From Gammaproteobacteria bacterium (GTDB lineage: Bacteria > Pseudomonadota > Gammaproteobacteria > Ga0077536), in contig SHZM01000005.1 in the NCBI GenBank assembly GCA_009692265.1, positions 18,136 through 82,135 on the forward strand: a DNA stretch of 64,000 nucleotides. Reading direction: 5' to 3'. The first letter of the stretch is position 1. Each line of letters starts with the position of its first letter. The notes beneath the pieces are model-generated. The model made no database searches. It saw nothing but the letters and a program-made list of their open reading frames with translations, and was not told where the DNA came from. Positions 47,601-55,211 of this stretch are shown in pieces. The position numbers were made by a program, and so were the translations under genes.

Positions 47601-48234
47601 GGAAGCAGCCCGCAACGCGGCGGCAGAAGAAGCTGAAAGGATTATTCAAGAATTCAAGCAGTCTCATCAGGATCAGCGCGTTCGCGAAGAGGAGAAGCTG
47701 CGGATCGAACGTGAGCGCTTAGAGCGCGAATCCGCGCAATTGCGTGCCGCGCTACAGGAGGCACAGCAGGCGCAAGAACACGCGGCGCTTATTCAGCAGC
47801 GCTTAGAAAGCCAATTACAGGAACTTGCCACCTCGCGTGCGGCGGATCGCACCCTGCATAGCGAACGCGAATCCCAACTTACGGCTGATGTTGCCGCGAT
47901 AGAAGCGGAAGTTGGTGCCGCGCGTGCTAATGCGGCGGAGGAGGAGGCCGCCCATCGACGGGTGCTCGTTGCGGCGAGCATCAATGAAGCGAGTCTTGAA
48001 CAGCATCGTCAGGAAGAGGGAGCAATCCGCAGTCGCTTCGAACAAGAAATTACGTCGTGGTTGAGCGAGCAGGACGAAATCAAAAACAGTCAATTGTCAC
48101 GCCAAGTATTCGCCAATCAGCGCGCGCATCTTGATCGAATAAAACAGCGTGCCCAAGCTGCGCGAACCTCAGCCAAGGCCCACGACCAGGCACTGATCGA
48201 AGATCTCGCGGCTCACTTGAAGCGCCCGGACTAG
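44683..48234 (+). CDS. giant protein: two cyclic-nucleotide-binding domains, rhodanese and long coiled coil
   Basis: The 1183 residues have no signal peptide or membrane segment. Residues about 15-125 are a degenerate cyclic-nucleotide-binding (CNB) fold. Residues about 145-255 are a second, canonical one with phosphate-binding cassette GDTFGEEALVAEATRNATV (217-235), keeping the Glu and Arg that hold the cyclic phosphate. Residues about 262-350 are a rhodanese with WLDVRFPEEH and active loop C321-D-T-G-S-R-S. From about 395 to 1165 the chain is Ala/Glu/Arg/Gln-rich heptads with few prolines, a coiled coil of over 100 nm if continuous, ending in a basic tail (RAHLDRIKQRAQAARTSA). It looks like a nucleotide-gated scaffold, but the function is unknown. 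A decayed paralogue lies divergently next to it. Confidence 0.85.
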   Translation: MTASQAIEEKFSSVLRMLVPINGLSVPRRQQLFAQAEVLGIRRGSYVFHEGDKDSYAFFLLEGSLELFAGQQLVKRIAGGSVDAIHPLAQLQPRQLSARALSEAHVLRVSRDLLDKLLALDGTGDSNYLKIDETDPDEESDWMTRMLQSELFSRVPAANIQRIFVSLESVEYKASDVVVRQGGPGDFYYVIQTGRCQVSRQIPNGKVPIKLAELGPGDTFGEEALVAEATRNATVTMLTGGTLMRLTKEDFVELIKKPLLNEISHREAQHLVANQGAVWLDVRFPEEHRAGSIEASLNLPLNTLRMHAERLDRDKMYIVCCDTGSRSSVGAFLLSERGFDVFYLSGGMVRHGLLTPALDEINDSFPAKPRPPVRQGSTGVSVTPVSAVVPSSQKSEAERQHAGVLHAINNDVLDADLRAQALKTELAKANIQLNEARNLKEQAEQARLETERVAALRLEAERTRLAQDAEHARQAVEEARRLKVQLEQARQEAQQLATRARDKESEDLLAANRQLQEAHRVKLEVEAARAQMESELRERLASEQAKLAAETEAERRKLEAEAARLRAELEAEHRTARMLAAQAREQESASAETVNAQLEEVRRLKADAETARADLERAAAARLEEEKSRIAEDAERARSALEEAQRIKGELENSQAGLTREVETRLEAKQRELQAEAERTRLALEEAQRLKEDAEAVRANLAREAEARLREQQGKLEAEAAQARLAWEEAQRLKAQVELDKQRAEEDAARQRAEALAELQEANFRLEAAQRARAEAEDARMLLEKQAALRIIEEQACLADEAAKTQRMWEDAQRFKEQIETEKRQADEEAALRHRDEEARIQTMRAEAERRLREEERKLEESYAWQAEELARLQRMKEETEQQLVLERARLKSDSEEARSRLAEAKRIQVEVEEARVASAEEAQTRELRQLELERRLRDEIQAKVDGERRKLEAEFARNAEELERAQQERAAAEAARNAAAEEAERIIQEFKQSHQDQRVREEEKLRIERERLERESAQLRAALQEAQQAQEHAALIQQRLESQLQELATSRAADRTLHSERESQLTADVAAIEAEVGAARANAAEEEAAHRRVLVAASINEASLEQHRQEEGAIRSRFEQEITSWLSEQDEIKNSQLSRQVFANQRAHLDRIKQRAQAARTSAKAHDQALIEDLAAHLKRPD

Positions 48235-48235
48235 A

Positions 48236-48260
48236 TCAAGAGTCCTCGGAGGACTCTTGA
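48236..48260. terminator. hairpin after the coiled-coil gene
   Basis: TCAAGAGTCC and GGACTCTTGA form a perfect 10-bp stem with a 5-base loop, starting 2 bases after the stop at 48234. No T-run follows on the plus strand. Confidence 0.75.
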
Positions 48261-48311
48261 ATTAAGAAGAATTCACTCCGCCAAGCTTAAGCCCAAGCAT
48301 AATCTAGTCGT

Positions 48312-48653
48312 TCACGATGGCCGCGAGCCGCCGGCGATATCGATGTATAACGGGCCGTTCGGCATTTCCAGCTCGATCCACGTAAAGAACTGACCACGGA
48401 GTGCGACCATCCCACGTCGACGGTCGGCACCGTCGGTGCTGAATTCAAATTCATAGCGACGCTCAAAAGTTAGGCCATTCGCGCGCACTAAGCGGATTCC
48501 GCGTAAAGCTACTGAATCGTCAAGTCGTTGAAGCTTGAGATCACTGCAGACCTCACGACTCACCGCGAGCACTCGTTCTCGCCCAACCACACTCCAACTC
48601 CATGCACCTAACGCAAGGCCGAGCGCGGCCAGCATGAGGAGCGCCTGCCCCAT
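48312..48653 (-). CDS. DUF3301-family protein
   Basis: The 113-residue protein has an N-terminal membrane helix (LLMLAALGLALGAWSWS) and the DUF3301 pattern CSDLKLQRLDDSVALRGIRL, then RRYEFEFSTDGADRRRG. The family is restricted to Gammaproteobacteria and of unknown function. It commonly lies next to CPXCG genes, as here. Confidence 0.85.
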   Translation of the reverse strand: MGQALLMLAALGLALGAWSWSVVGRERVLAVSREVCSDLKLQRLDDSVALRGIRLVRANGLTFERRYEFEFSTDGADRRRGMVALRGQFFTWIELEMPNGPLYIDIAGGSRPS

Positions 48654-48711
48654 CTAGCTGCCTACTCTCAAATAAGCTGGGTTGTAAAAAAATCCTTTCA
48701 AGATCCAACAC

Positions 48712-48903
48712 TCAATCGTCACCGCGTGCAGCTGAGAACAGCGCGAGTTGGCCATCAATTACCTGGAACGCAATTTCGATCGGCTGGCAACACACTTCAC
48801 AATCCTCGATATAGCGCTGTTCCGGCGCTGAGAGATCGAGCACGCTTGAGATCGCCTCGCCGCAATATGGACAGGAATAGTAATGTTCTTCGGCAAACGA
48901 CAA
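48712..48903 (-). CDS. CPXCG-motif small cysteine-rich protein
   Basis: The 63-residue protein with two metal-binding pairs: CPYCGE (residues 11-16) and DCEVCCQPIEI (34-44), the layout of a zinc ribbon in the CPXCG family. Usual gammaproteobacterial neighbour of DUF3301 and YajQ genes. Function unknown. Inverted-repeat element copy 3 begins 5 bases upstream of its ATG. Confidence 0.85.
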   Translation of the reverse strand: MSFAEEHYYSCPYCGEAISSVLDLSAPEQRYIEDCEVCCQPIEIAFQVIDGQLALFSAARGDD

Positions 48904-48907
48904 TGGG

Positions 48908-49056
48908 TTTAGGGCACCTCTATAAATACTCTGAAAGCGCGCTGGCTAAGTTACAACCGAACTCAAAATGCTCAGTTACCCTCTGTAAACTACGCCTTTT
49001 CGCTCGGTTTGTGCCGCCGTCATCACCTTGATCGAATTTATAGAGATGCCCTTTAA
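48908..49056. repeat. MITE-like TTTAGGGCACC element, copy 3
   Basis: Left end TTTAGGGCACCTCTATAAAT, right end (reverse complement) TTAAAGGGCATCTCTATAAA: about 18-base inverted repeats of the same type as copies 1 and 2. The interior is different, apart from a TTTTCGCTCGGTTTG stretch and a similar length. The right end abuts the stop codon of yajQ (minus strand) and the left end lies just upstream of the CPXCG gene, so it separates what would otherwise be a continuous operon. Confidence 0.8.
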
Positions 49057-49539
49057 TTAATCGCGGAAGTTGGTAAATTGCAACGGCATCCCGAGGTCCG
49101 CGGGACGCAGTGCCGCGATTGCGGCTTGCAAATCGTCGCGTTTCTTACCCATCACCCGAACCTGTTCGTCCTGGATTTGGGCTTGGACTTTGAGTTGTGT
49201 CTCCTTGATGAATTTGACGACCTTCTTCCCCGACTCCTTATCGAGACCATGGCGGGCGGTGACGTTTTGGCGCGCTTCATTCAGCGCGATGTTGAGTGGC
49301 CCGAAATCCAGGCACGCCACATCGATCCCGCGTTTGCTGATTTTCATTCGTAATATTTCGACGACTTGTTTCACTTGGAACTCGGTTTGCGCAACGATAG
49401 TCACCACATGATCCTGTTGTTCGACTTTCGTTCCGGTTCCCTTGAAATCGAAACGACTGGTGATTTCGCGATTAGTCTGGTCGACTGCGTTGGTCAGTTC
49501 GTGCAAATTGACTTCTGAAACAATATCAAAAGACGGCAT
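49057..49539 (-). CDS. YajQ-family nucleotide-binding protein
   Basis: The 160-residue product (ATG 49539): MPSFDIVSEVNLHELTNAVD, RFDFKGTGTKVEQ and RDDLQAAIAALRPADLGMPL match YajQ end to end. A YajQ protein in Xanthomonas binds cyclic di-GMP and acts with a transcription factor. Complete, no lesions. Confidence 0.93.
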   Translation of the reverse strand: MPSFDIVSEVNLHELTNAVDQTNREITSRFDFKGTGTKVEQQDHVVTIVAQTEFQVKQVVEILRMKISKRGIDVACLDFGPLNIALNEARQNVTARHGLDKESGKKVVKFIKETQLKVQAQIQDEQVRVMGKKRDDLQAAIAALRPADLGMPLQFTNFRD

Positions 49540-49607
49540 AGGACTAATCCCCCGATGATGGATCACAGCTATTGTACCGAAGCATCGTGGCTTGCCGAGC
49601 TGAATCG

Positions 49608-50318
49608 ATGATCGAACTGATAACCATTGATCTCGACGACACGCTGTGGGACGCCGGCCCCGTGCTGATGCGCGCCGAAGAAGCGCATTACGCCTGGCTC
49701 GTGGAGCGAGCGTCGAGAATCGCCGCGCACTATGACATCGGGCAATTGCAACAGTATCGCCGCGAGTTGGCGCACGCCGATCCGACCTTACGCCACGATT
49801 TCACGGCTCTGCGGCTTGCCGCGTTAACTCAACTATTAACCACGTTCGGCTACGATGCCGAGCTCGCACCGCAGTGCGTGCAGGCGTTTTTGGTTGCGCG
49901 CAGCAAGGTTACCCTCTATCCCGAAGTCGACCAGGTTTTGCATGAATTGGCGCGCGATTACCGTTTGGTCGCTTTAACCAATGGGAATACAGATCTCGCC
50001 CTCGCTGGCGTGGCACACTACTTCGAATGCTGTATCGCGCCGTCCAACACTGGCACTAGCAAACCCGATCCCCGGATGTTCGCGGCAGTCACGCAACGAA
50101 CCGGCGTTCAAACCACGGCGATGGTGCATGTCGGTGACGAACCGTTGTACGACATCGAGGGTGCGCACCGTGCGGCAGTGGCCGCGGTCTGGATTAATCG
50201 CCACGCTCGCGAATGGCCTGACAAGTACCGGCCGGCGGCGGTTGAAATCAACACGTTGCACGATCTGCGCGCCGCAATCGAGCAGATAGAATTGACTAAA
50301 ACGCAGGACTTTTCATGA
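49608..50318 (+). CDS. HAD-family hydrolase (YigB-like)
   Basis: The 236-residue product has HAD motif I as D8-L-D10-D-T12 (TIDLDDTLWD), motif II LVALTNGNTDL, and motifs III/IV KPDPRMF and HVGDEPLYDIEGAHRA. The helical cap fits YigB-like phosphatases of the flavin/phosphosugar type. It overlaps the next gene by 4 bases (ATGA), so the two are coupled. Confidence 0.87.
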   Translation: MIELITIDLDDTLWDAGPVLMRAEEAHYAWLVERASRIAAHYDIGQLQQYRRELAHADPTLRHDFTALRLAALTQLLTTFGYDAELAPQCVQAFLVARSKVTLYPEVDQVLHELARDYRLVALTNGNTDLALAGVAHYFECCIAPSNTGTSKPDPRMFAAVTQRTGVQTTAMVHVGDEPLYDIEGAHRAAVAAVWINRHAREWPDKYRPAAVEINTLHDLRAAIEQIELTKTQDFS

Positions 50319-53218
50319 CGCAAACAGCCTTTACGTTGACTGAATCGCGCCGGATCCCCACGTTGAATATCGAAATCCAAGCGTACGTGCATGCCGCCAC
50401 TGGTGCGCGCCACTATCACCTTGCGTGCGACGACGATAACAATGCTTTCATGGTGGCGTTCCCGACGATTCCTCGGGATTCAACCGGAGTTGCGCATATC
50501 CTCGAACACACCACGCTCTGTGGCAGCCAACGCTATCCGGTGCGAGATCCTTTTTTCATGATGCTACGCCGCTCCTTGAACACCTTCATGAACGCCTTTA
50601 CGAGCAGTGACAGCACGGCTTACCCGTTCGCGACTCGCAACCGCCGGGATTTCGATAATCTTCTGGGGATCTATCTCGACGCGGTATTTTTCCCGATTCT
50701 CGATCCTCTGGATTTCGCGCAGGAAGGCTGTCGGATAGAGTTCGCCGCCAACGCCGAATCCACCCCTAGCTTGGTCTATAAAGGCGTCGTCTATAACGAG
50801 ATGAAGGGCGCGATGAGTTCGCCGGTGGCGCAACTCTGGCAGCACGTCCAAGCAAGTCTGCTACCGGATACCGCCTACCGCTTTAATAGTGGCGGCGATC
50901 CGGCGGTTATCCCACGGTTAACCCATGCGCAGTTGCGCGAGTTTCACGCGGTGCACTATCACCCCACTCAGGCCGCTTTCATTACCTACGGATGCTTCTC
51001 CCCACAGGACCATCAGCAGCGCTTTGAAGCCTTGGCGTTATCGCGGTTTTCTCACGCTGATCAGATTATCGTCAGCAGCCCGCAACCCCCGTTGACCACC
51101 GCGCGGTCGATCGATGCCACGTACGCAGTCGATCAAGAGGATGACCTCAGCGACGGCACACATTTAGTCTGGGCTTGGTTATTAGGGGATACCGTGACAC
51201 CGCGAAATTTACTCGAAGCGCACCTTCTCACCGGCGTGTTGCTCGAGCATAGTGCGTCCCCGCTGCGACATTTTTTGGAAACCACCTCCTACGCTAAAGC
51301 ACCCTCCGAACTGTGCGGACTCGACGATTCAGCCCGACAACTCGCGTTCCTCTGCGGGGTCGAAGGCAGCGAAGCTGCACACGCTGCGGCGCTCGAGGGC
51401 GATATCCTCGCGGTCCTGGCACGAGTCGCCGACGACGGCGTCGAGCCCGCTGCCCTGCACGCCGCGCTCGATCGAATCGAAATGGCTCAGCGCGATATCA
51501 GCGGCGATAGCTACCCCTACGGTTTGCAGTTGATGAGTCGGCTCCTCCCCGGCGCAATGTATCGTGCGGATCCGATGGCGCTGCTCGATATCGATGCGCT
51601 GCTGGCGAGCCTCAGGGACGAGATCGCCGACCCGGAGTATTTCAAGGGCCTACTACGAACCCGCCTTTTGGATAACCCCCATCGGGTGCGCGTCTCCATG
51701 GTCCCTGATCTCCACAAGCGTCAAGCCGAACAAGACGATGAACGGCGACGGCTCGACACGCTTCTCACGAAGCTGTCGACCAGCGAGACGACCATGGTCA
51801 CCGCCCAAGCTGCGGCGCTCCTAGCCCGTCAGGATCGCCGGGATGATCCCAACATCCTTCCAAAAATCACCTTGGCCGACGTCCCTGCGAGTGTCGCACC
51901 AGTAATTGGCACGATCGAAACCTTAAGCGGTCGGTCGCTTCAAGCTTATCAACGCGGCACCAACGGCCTCGTTCATGCCCAATTGGTGTTCGACCTTCCG
52001 GCGCTCACCCACGAGGAACTCAGCGCGCTGCCGCTGTTCGCGAATTACCTACTCGAATTTGGCGCGGGTAAGGAAAGTTACTTACAAACCCAGGCGCGGC
52101 GCGCGCAGGTTGGTCACTTTGGCGCGACCCTGTCGGTACGCAGTCAACTAGCAGATCTGCGCCACCACCACGCACACTTCGTCGTCTCCGCGAAAGGATT
52201 GCGTCGACACACTTCAAAACTGGTGTCGGTGCTGGAAGAGATACTGTCTGGCGCGCGCTTCGACGAAGCACCACGCCTAATCGATCTGCTCGCCCAGACC
52301 CGGGCTGATCTCGAACAAGGGATTACCGATCGTGGGCACCAACTCGCGATGCACAGCGCGGCCCGCGGGCTTTCACCGAGCGGTTGGTTATCCGACCTTT
52401 GGGATGGTCCGAGCAACGTTCGCGAAATCCAGCGGCTCGATACCGCCGTGAACGCGACGCCCAGCGCCCTGGCGGGGATGTTTACTGTCTTTGAAAGTTT
52501 GCGCCGAAAGCTGCTTAAGCATACCCCCCGGGTGCTTATCGTTGGCGAGGACGACGCCCTGGCGCTCGCGCGTGCCGAGCTTGCGACCACCGCTTCTGTC
52601 GTTGCACAGGAAGGACCGCGGTTCGAAGTCCCGCCAGCACCAGTAGCGCAGGCAACGGCCTGGCTGGCCAACGCGGAAGTCAATTTTTGCGCGAAGGCCT
52701 ACCCGGTAATTTCAGAAGGTCACCCTGATGCGCCGGCACTCGCGGTTTTGAGTCGCTATCTCAGTGATGGTTTCCTGCACCCGGCGATCCGCGAGAAGGG
52801 CGGGGCCTACGGCGGTGGTGCGAGCTTCGACGGGGACAGCGGCTGTTTCTTCTTCTATTCCTACCGCGATCCCCGCCTCGCTGACACTTTGGCCGATTTC
52901 GATCGAGCGCTTGAGTGGTTTGCCGCGACCAACGAGCCTATGCGGTTGGAGGAATCAATCCTCGGAGTCATTCGCGGACTGGATAAACCGCGTTCACCGG
53001 CAGGTGCTGCAATCGATGCGTTCTACAGCCAACTGCAGTCGCGGACCCCCGCGTTCCGCGCGCAGATCCGCCACAAAGTTCTAAACATGTCGTACGCTGA
53101 ACTCAGTGCGGTGGCGACACGCTATTTAGACCCGCGGCGCGCGGTAATTGGTGTAGTGACCAATCGCGCCGAAGAGGCGACAATTGCCTCGCTCGGATTG
53201 GTCGTCGAACAGTTGTAG
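50315..53218 (+). CDS. PreP-like M16C metallopeptidase
   Basis: The 967-residue product matches presequence-protease type M16C enzymes, which cut free peptides in a closed chamber. The inverted zinc motif is H61-I-L-E64-H65 (AHILEHTTLCGS), with Glu162 in VYNEMKGAM as third ligand; the second catalytic lobe is at the C-terminus (EKGGAYGGGASFDGDSGCFF, with YRDPRLADTL). The length of about 970 is typical. In bacteria its substrates are probably cytosolic or periplasmic peptides; no signal peptide is seen. Confidence 0.92.
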   Translation: MTQTAFTLTESRRIPTLNIEIQAYVHAATGARHYHLACDDDNNAFMVAFPTIPRDSTGVAHILEHTTLCGSQRYPVRDPFFMMLRRSLNTFMNAFTSSDSTAYPFATRNRRDFDNLLGIYLDAVFFPILDPLDFAQEGCRIEFAANAESTPSLVYKGVVYNEMKGAMSSPVAQLWQHVQASLLPDTAYRFNSGGDPAVIPRLTHAQLREFHAVHYHPTQAAFITYGCFSPQDHQQRFEALALSRFSHADQIIVSSPQPPLTTARSIDATYAVDQEDDLSDGTHLVWAWLLGDTVTPRNLLEAHLLTGVLLEHSASPLRHFLETTSYAKAPSELCGLDDSARQLAFLCGVEGSEAAHAAALEGDILAVLARVADDGVEPAALHAALDRIEMAQRDISGDSYPYGLQLMSRLLPGAMYRADPMALLDIDALLASLRDEIADPEYFKGLLRTRLLDNPHRVRVSMVPDLHKRQAEQDDERRRLDTLLTKLSTSETTMVTAQAAALLARQDRRDDPNILPKITLADVPASVAPVIGTIETLSGRSLQAYQRGTNGLVHAQLVFDLPALTHEELSALPLFANYLLEFGAGKESYLQTQARRAQVGHFGATLSVRSQLADLRHHHAHFVVSAKGLRRHTSKLVSVLEEILSGARFDEAPRLIDLLAQTRADLEQGITDRGHQLAMHSAARGLSPSGWLSDLWDGPSNVREIQRLDTAVNATPSALAGMFTVFESLRRKLLKHTPRVLIVGEDDALALARAELATTASVVAQEGPRFEVPPAPVAQATAWLANAEVNFCAKAYPVISEGHPDAPALAVLSRYLSDGFLHPAIREKGGAYGGGASFDGDSGCFFFYSYRDPRLADTLADFDRALEWFAATNEPMRLEESILGVIRGLDKPRSPAGAAIDAFYSQLQSRTPAFRAQIRHKVLNMSYAELSAVATRYLDPRRAVIGVVTNRAEEATIASLGLVVEQL

Positions 53219-53248
53219 TTATGGTTGGTTGGATGACGCATTAGGACT

Positions 53249-53677
53249 ATGAAAATAGATTTTGATGAGGCAGACGCCGGATTCTTCGAAGCGCGTGCAC
53301 TCCACATGGTGGTGCGTACGGCGCTTGATGCCGAAGCCCCGCTGGAGGCGCGACCCCTACTCGATTTTATGCAGGACTCCGCGCGTATCCATTTAGCTCG
53401 CCCCGAATTCAATGAACTGCGCGAAAAACACGGGATGGGCGGCGCGCGCTGGCCAAGCTTTTCGATGTTCAATCACCTTTGGCGACGCTTGGTCGGGCCG
53501 TCGCAGCGTGAAACATCTTTAAGCCAGCAACGAGGCGAAGCACTGGAGCGCGCCGAGCGCGCCGAGCATTCGGCGTTCGAAGCGCTCGCCGAATCCACGC
53601 GTAGCGCTCGCGAACGAGATCAAGCGAGTGCCGAGGTCGTCCGTTTGCAGCAGGAATTGGCCAGACTCAAGCCCTGA
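53249..53677 (+). CDS. small protein of unknown function
   Basis: The 142-residue product: FDEADAGFFEARALHMVVRT at the start and a C-terminal helix rich in Glu/Ala/Arg (ALERAERAEHSAFEALAEST) that is likely to form a coiled coil. No family recognised. It follows the M16C protease by 30 bases on the same strand. Confidence 0.6.
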   Translation: MKIDFDEADAGFFEARALHMVVRTALDAEAPLEARPLLDFMQDSARIHLARPEFNELREKHGMGGARWPSFSMFNHLWRRLVGPSQRETSLSQQRGEALERAERAEHSAFEALAESTRSARERDQASAEVVRLQQELARLKP

Positions 53678-53694
53678 GTAATCGCCGTAAACTC

Positions 53695-55116
53695 TCACGG
53701 ACTCCGCTCAAAATAGCGCTCGATAAGATTGGGATCATCAAAATGCCGGCGCCCGATAAAGGCGCTCGCGTGATGCCCACGCGAGCGCATCGCGCCAGGT
53801 GCCGGTACGCCTAGTGGCCACAGGACAAAACGTTCGGTCCGCGAGCTGCTCCAGACAATCCCGTCATTGCCAAAAAGTCCGCGCCGCGAACTTGCGTACG
53901 GCAGGCTGCGCAGTTCGTCGTAGTCGCGCAACGCTACGGGAACACCGCGTCCGGAGGCGTTGGTAATGGCCAACACGTAATGCGTTCCGGCAGCGAGAGT
54001 CAGCGCTAGCGGACCGGGCGAAAGCGCCATCGGCACCCATAACGGTTCCTCTGCGTCCTGCTGCGGTCGTTGTCGAAGACGGTCGGTCGGATAGAACTGG
54101 TGGTAGCAACCGCAGTTATGCATCGCTTCGTACAACAGCGGTGTTCCGTCGGCATCGAGTGTGACCCGCCACGTCATGCCATCCAGGTGGCCGGCGAGCA
54201 GATCGAAGCGGCTCTCGGCGGTACGCGCCGGAAACCACACCACATAATTAAGCTGCAATAATGCAACGTGCGCGAAGCGCGTGAAACTCGCGTAGTGGTA
54301 AAGCACCGGTGTTGAGGTATCGATCTCGATCCGGCCGTCACGCCAAAGCACTTGCCCGATCTGGTCATCGTCCGAGTGGCTTGCGACTGTCCACAGTGGC
54401 GCATGCAGCGCAAAGCGCTGCGCGAGTTCAGAGGATCCGATCTGCACCCTGCCCAAGGCATCACGTGGAAACGTCGAGAATTCCCCCAACACCTTTGGAC
54501 GCGGGGTTGGCCAGCGATAGGTGATGGCCGGTGTCGAACCGCTCAGCGCGTGGGTTGTCACTGGGTGGTCTCGGTGCAGGCGACGGATCCCGGCGCGCGC
54601 AAAGTGCGCCGCGAGCGGATACAACCCGAGCACTCGCCCCCAGTCGCTGTATTCATCCGGAATTTCTGTCGCCGCCATTTTTTGCGTTAGCGCTGAGTTG
54701 TCCATGAGCCGAGTGACAAGTTGCGCGCGACACTGGGCGAGTCGCTTCAGACCGGGTAAACGGCCTCGATGGAGCGAGGCGACATTGGCGAGTTCAGCCG
54801 CCCGCGCACTGGCGTCCAAACCAGCGGCGGCGGCTAACCACGCGGAACGAACCTCGTGATTACTCAACTCACTCGCGTACGAAGCGAGGAAGCGATCGAT
54901 CCGCAAATACGGTATCCCCGATGGTGCGACTCCTTCACTGTCGCGCAGGCCACTACGTGCCAAGGCTTCGTCGAGCTGCCGAAATTCCTCGAGACATTGC
55001 CGATCTTCGACCCTCGTCGCGTGCGGGGTCAGCAGGAGCGGCTGAGTGCAACCAACCAGCAGGATCAGGCCCAAACCCAGCAACATCAGGTGAACGGCGA
55101 GTGCGGCGTGACCCAT
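53695..55116 (-). CDS. large lipoprotein of unknown function
   Basis: ATG 55116 gives a signal peptide with lipobox LILLVGCTQP, so the mature protein is lipid-anchored (about 445 residues). Conserved-looking segments include YSDWGRVLGLYPLAAHFARAG, TYRWPTPRPKVLGEF and NCGCYHQFYPT. No domain I can name. It is complete, with codon use like its neighbours, and is convergent with the small gene at 53249. Confidence 0.7.
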   Translation of the reverse strand: MGHAALAVHLMLLGLGLILLVGCTQPLLLTPHATRVEDRQCLEEFRQLDEALARSGLRDSEGVAPSGIPYLRIDRFLASYASELSNHEVRSAWLAAAAGLDASARAAELANVASLHRGRLPGLKRLAQCRAQLVTRLMDNSALTQKMAATEIPDEYSDWGRVLGLYPLAAHFARAGIRRLHRDHPVTTHALSGSTPAITYRWPTPRPKVLGEFSTFPRDALGRVQIGSSELAQRFALHAPLWTVASHSDDDQIGQVLWRDGRIEIDTSTPVLYHYASFTRFAHVALLQLNYVVWFPARTAESRFDLLAGHLDGMTWRVTLDADGTPLLYEAMHNCGCYHQFYPTDRLRQRPQQDAEEPLWVPMALSPGPLALTLAAGTHYVLAITNASGRGVPVALRDYDELRSLPYASSRRGLFGNDGIVWSSSRTERFVLWPLGVPAPGAMRSRGHHASAFIGRRHFDDPNLIERYFERSP

Positions 55117-55211
55117 TGCGTGCCTGTCAATTGATCGGATTTGTTGCATGACTTGAGAGACAGTAAATAGGCGTTGACACCTTCCCGCAGTGTACAATCG
55201 CCCGCCATCCT

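Noticed and set aside
41438..48234. An anti-phage defence locus (nucleotide-sensing CNB protein as CBASS-like effector)
   Set aside because: No cyclase, toxin, nuclease or membrane effector is linked; CNB plus rhodanese alone does not support a defence system.
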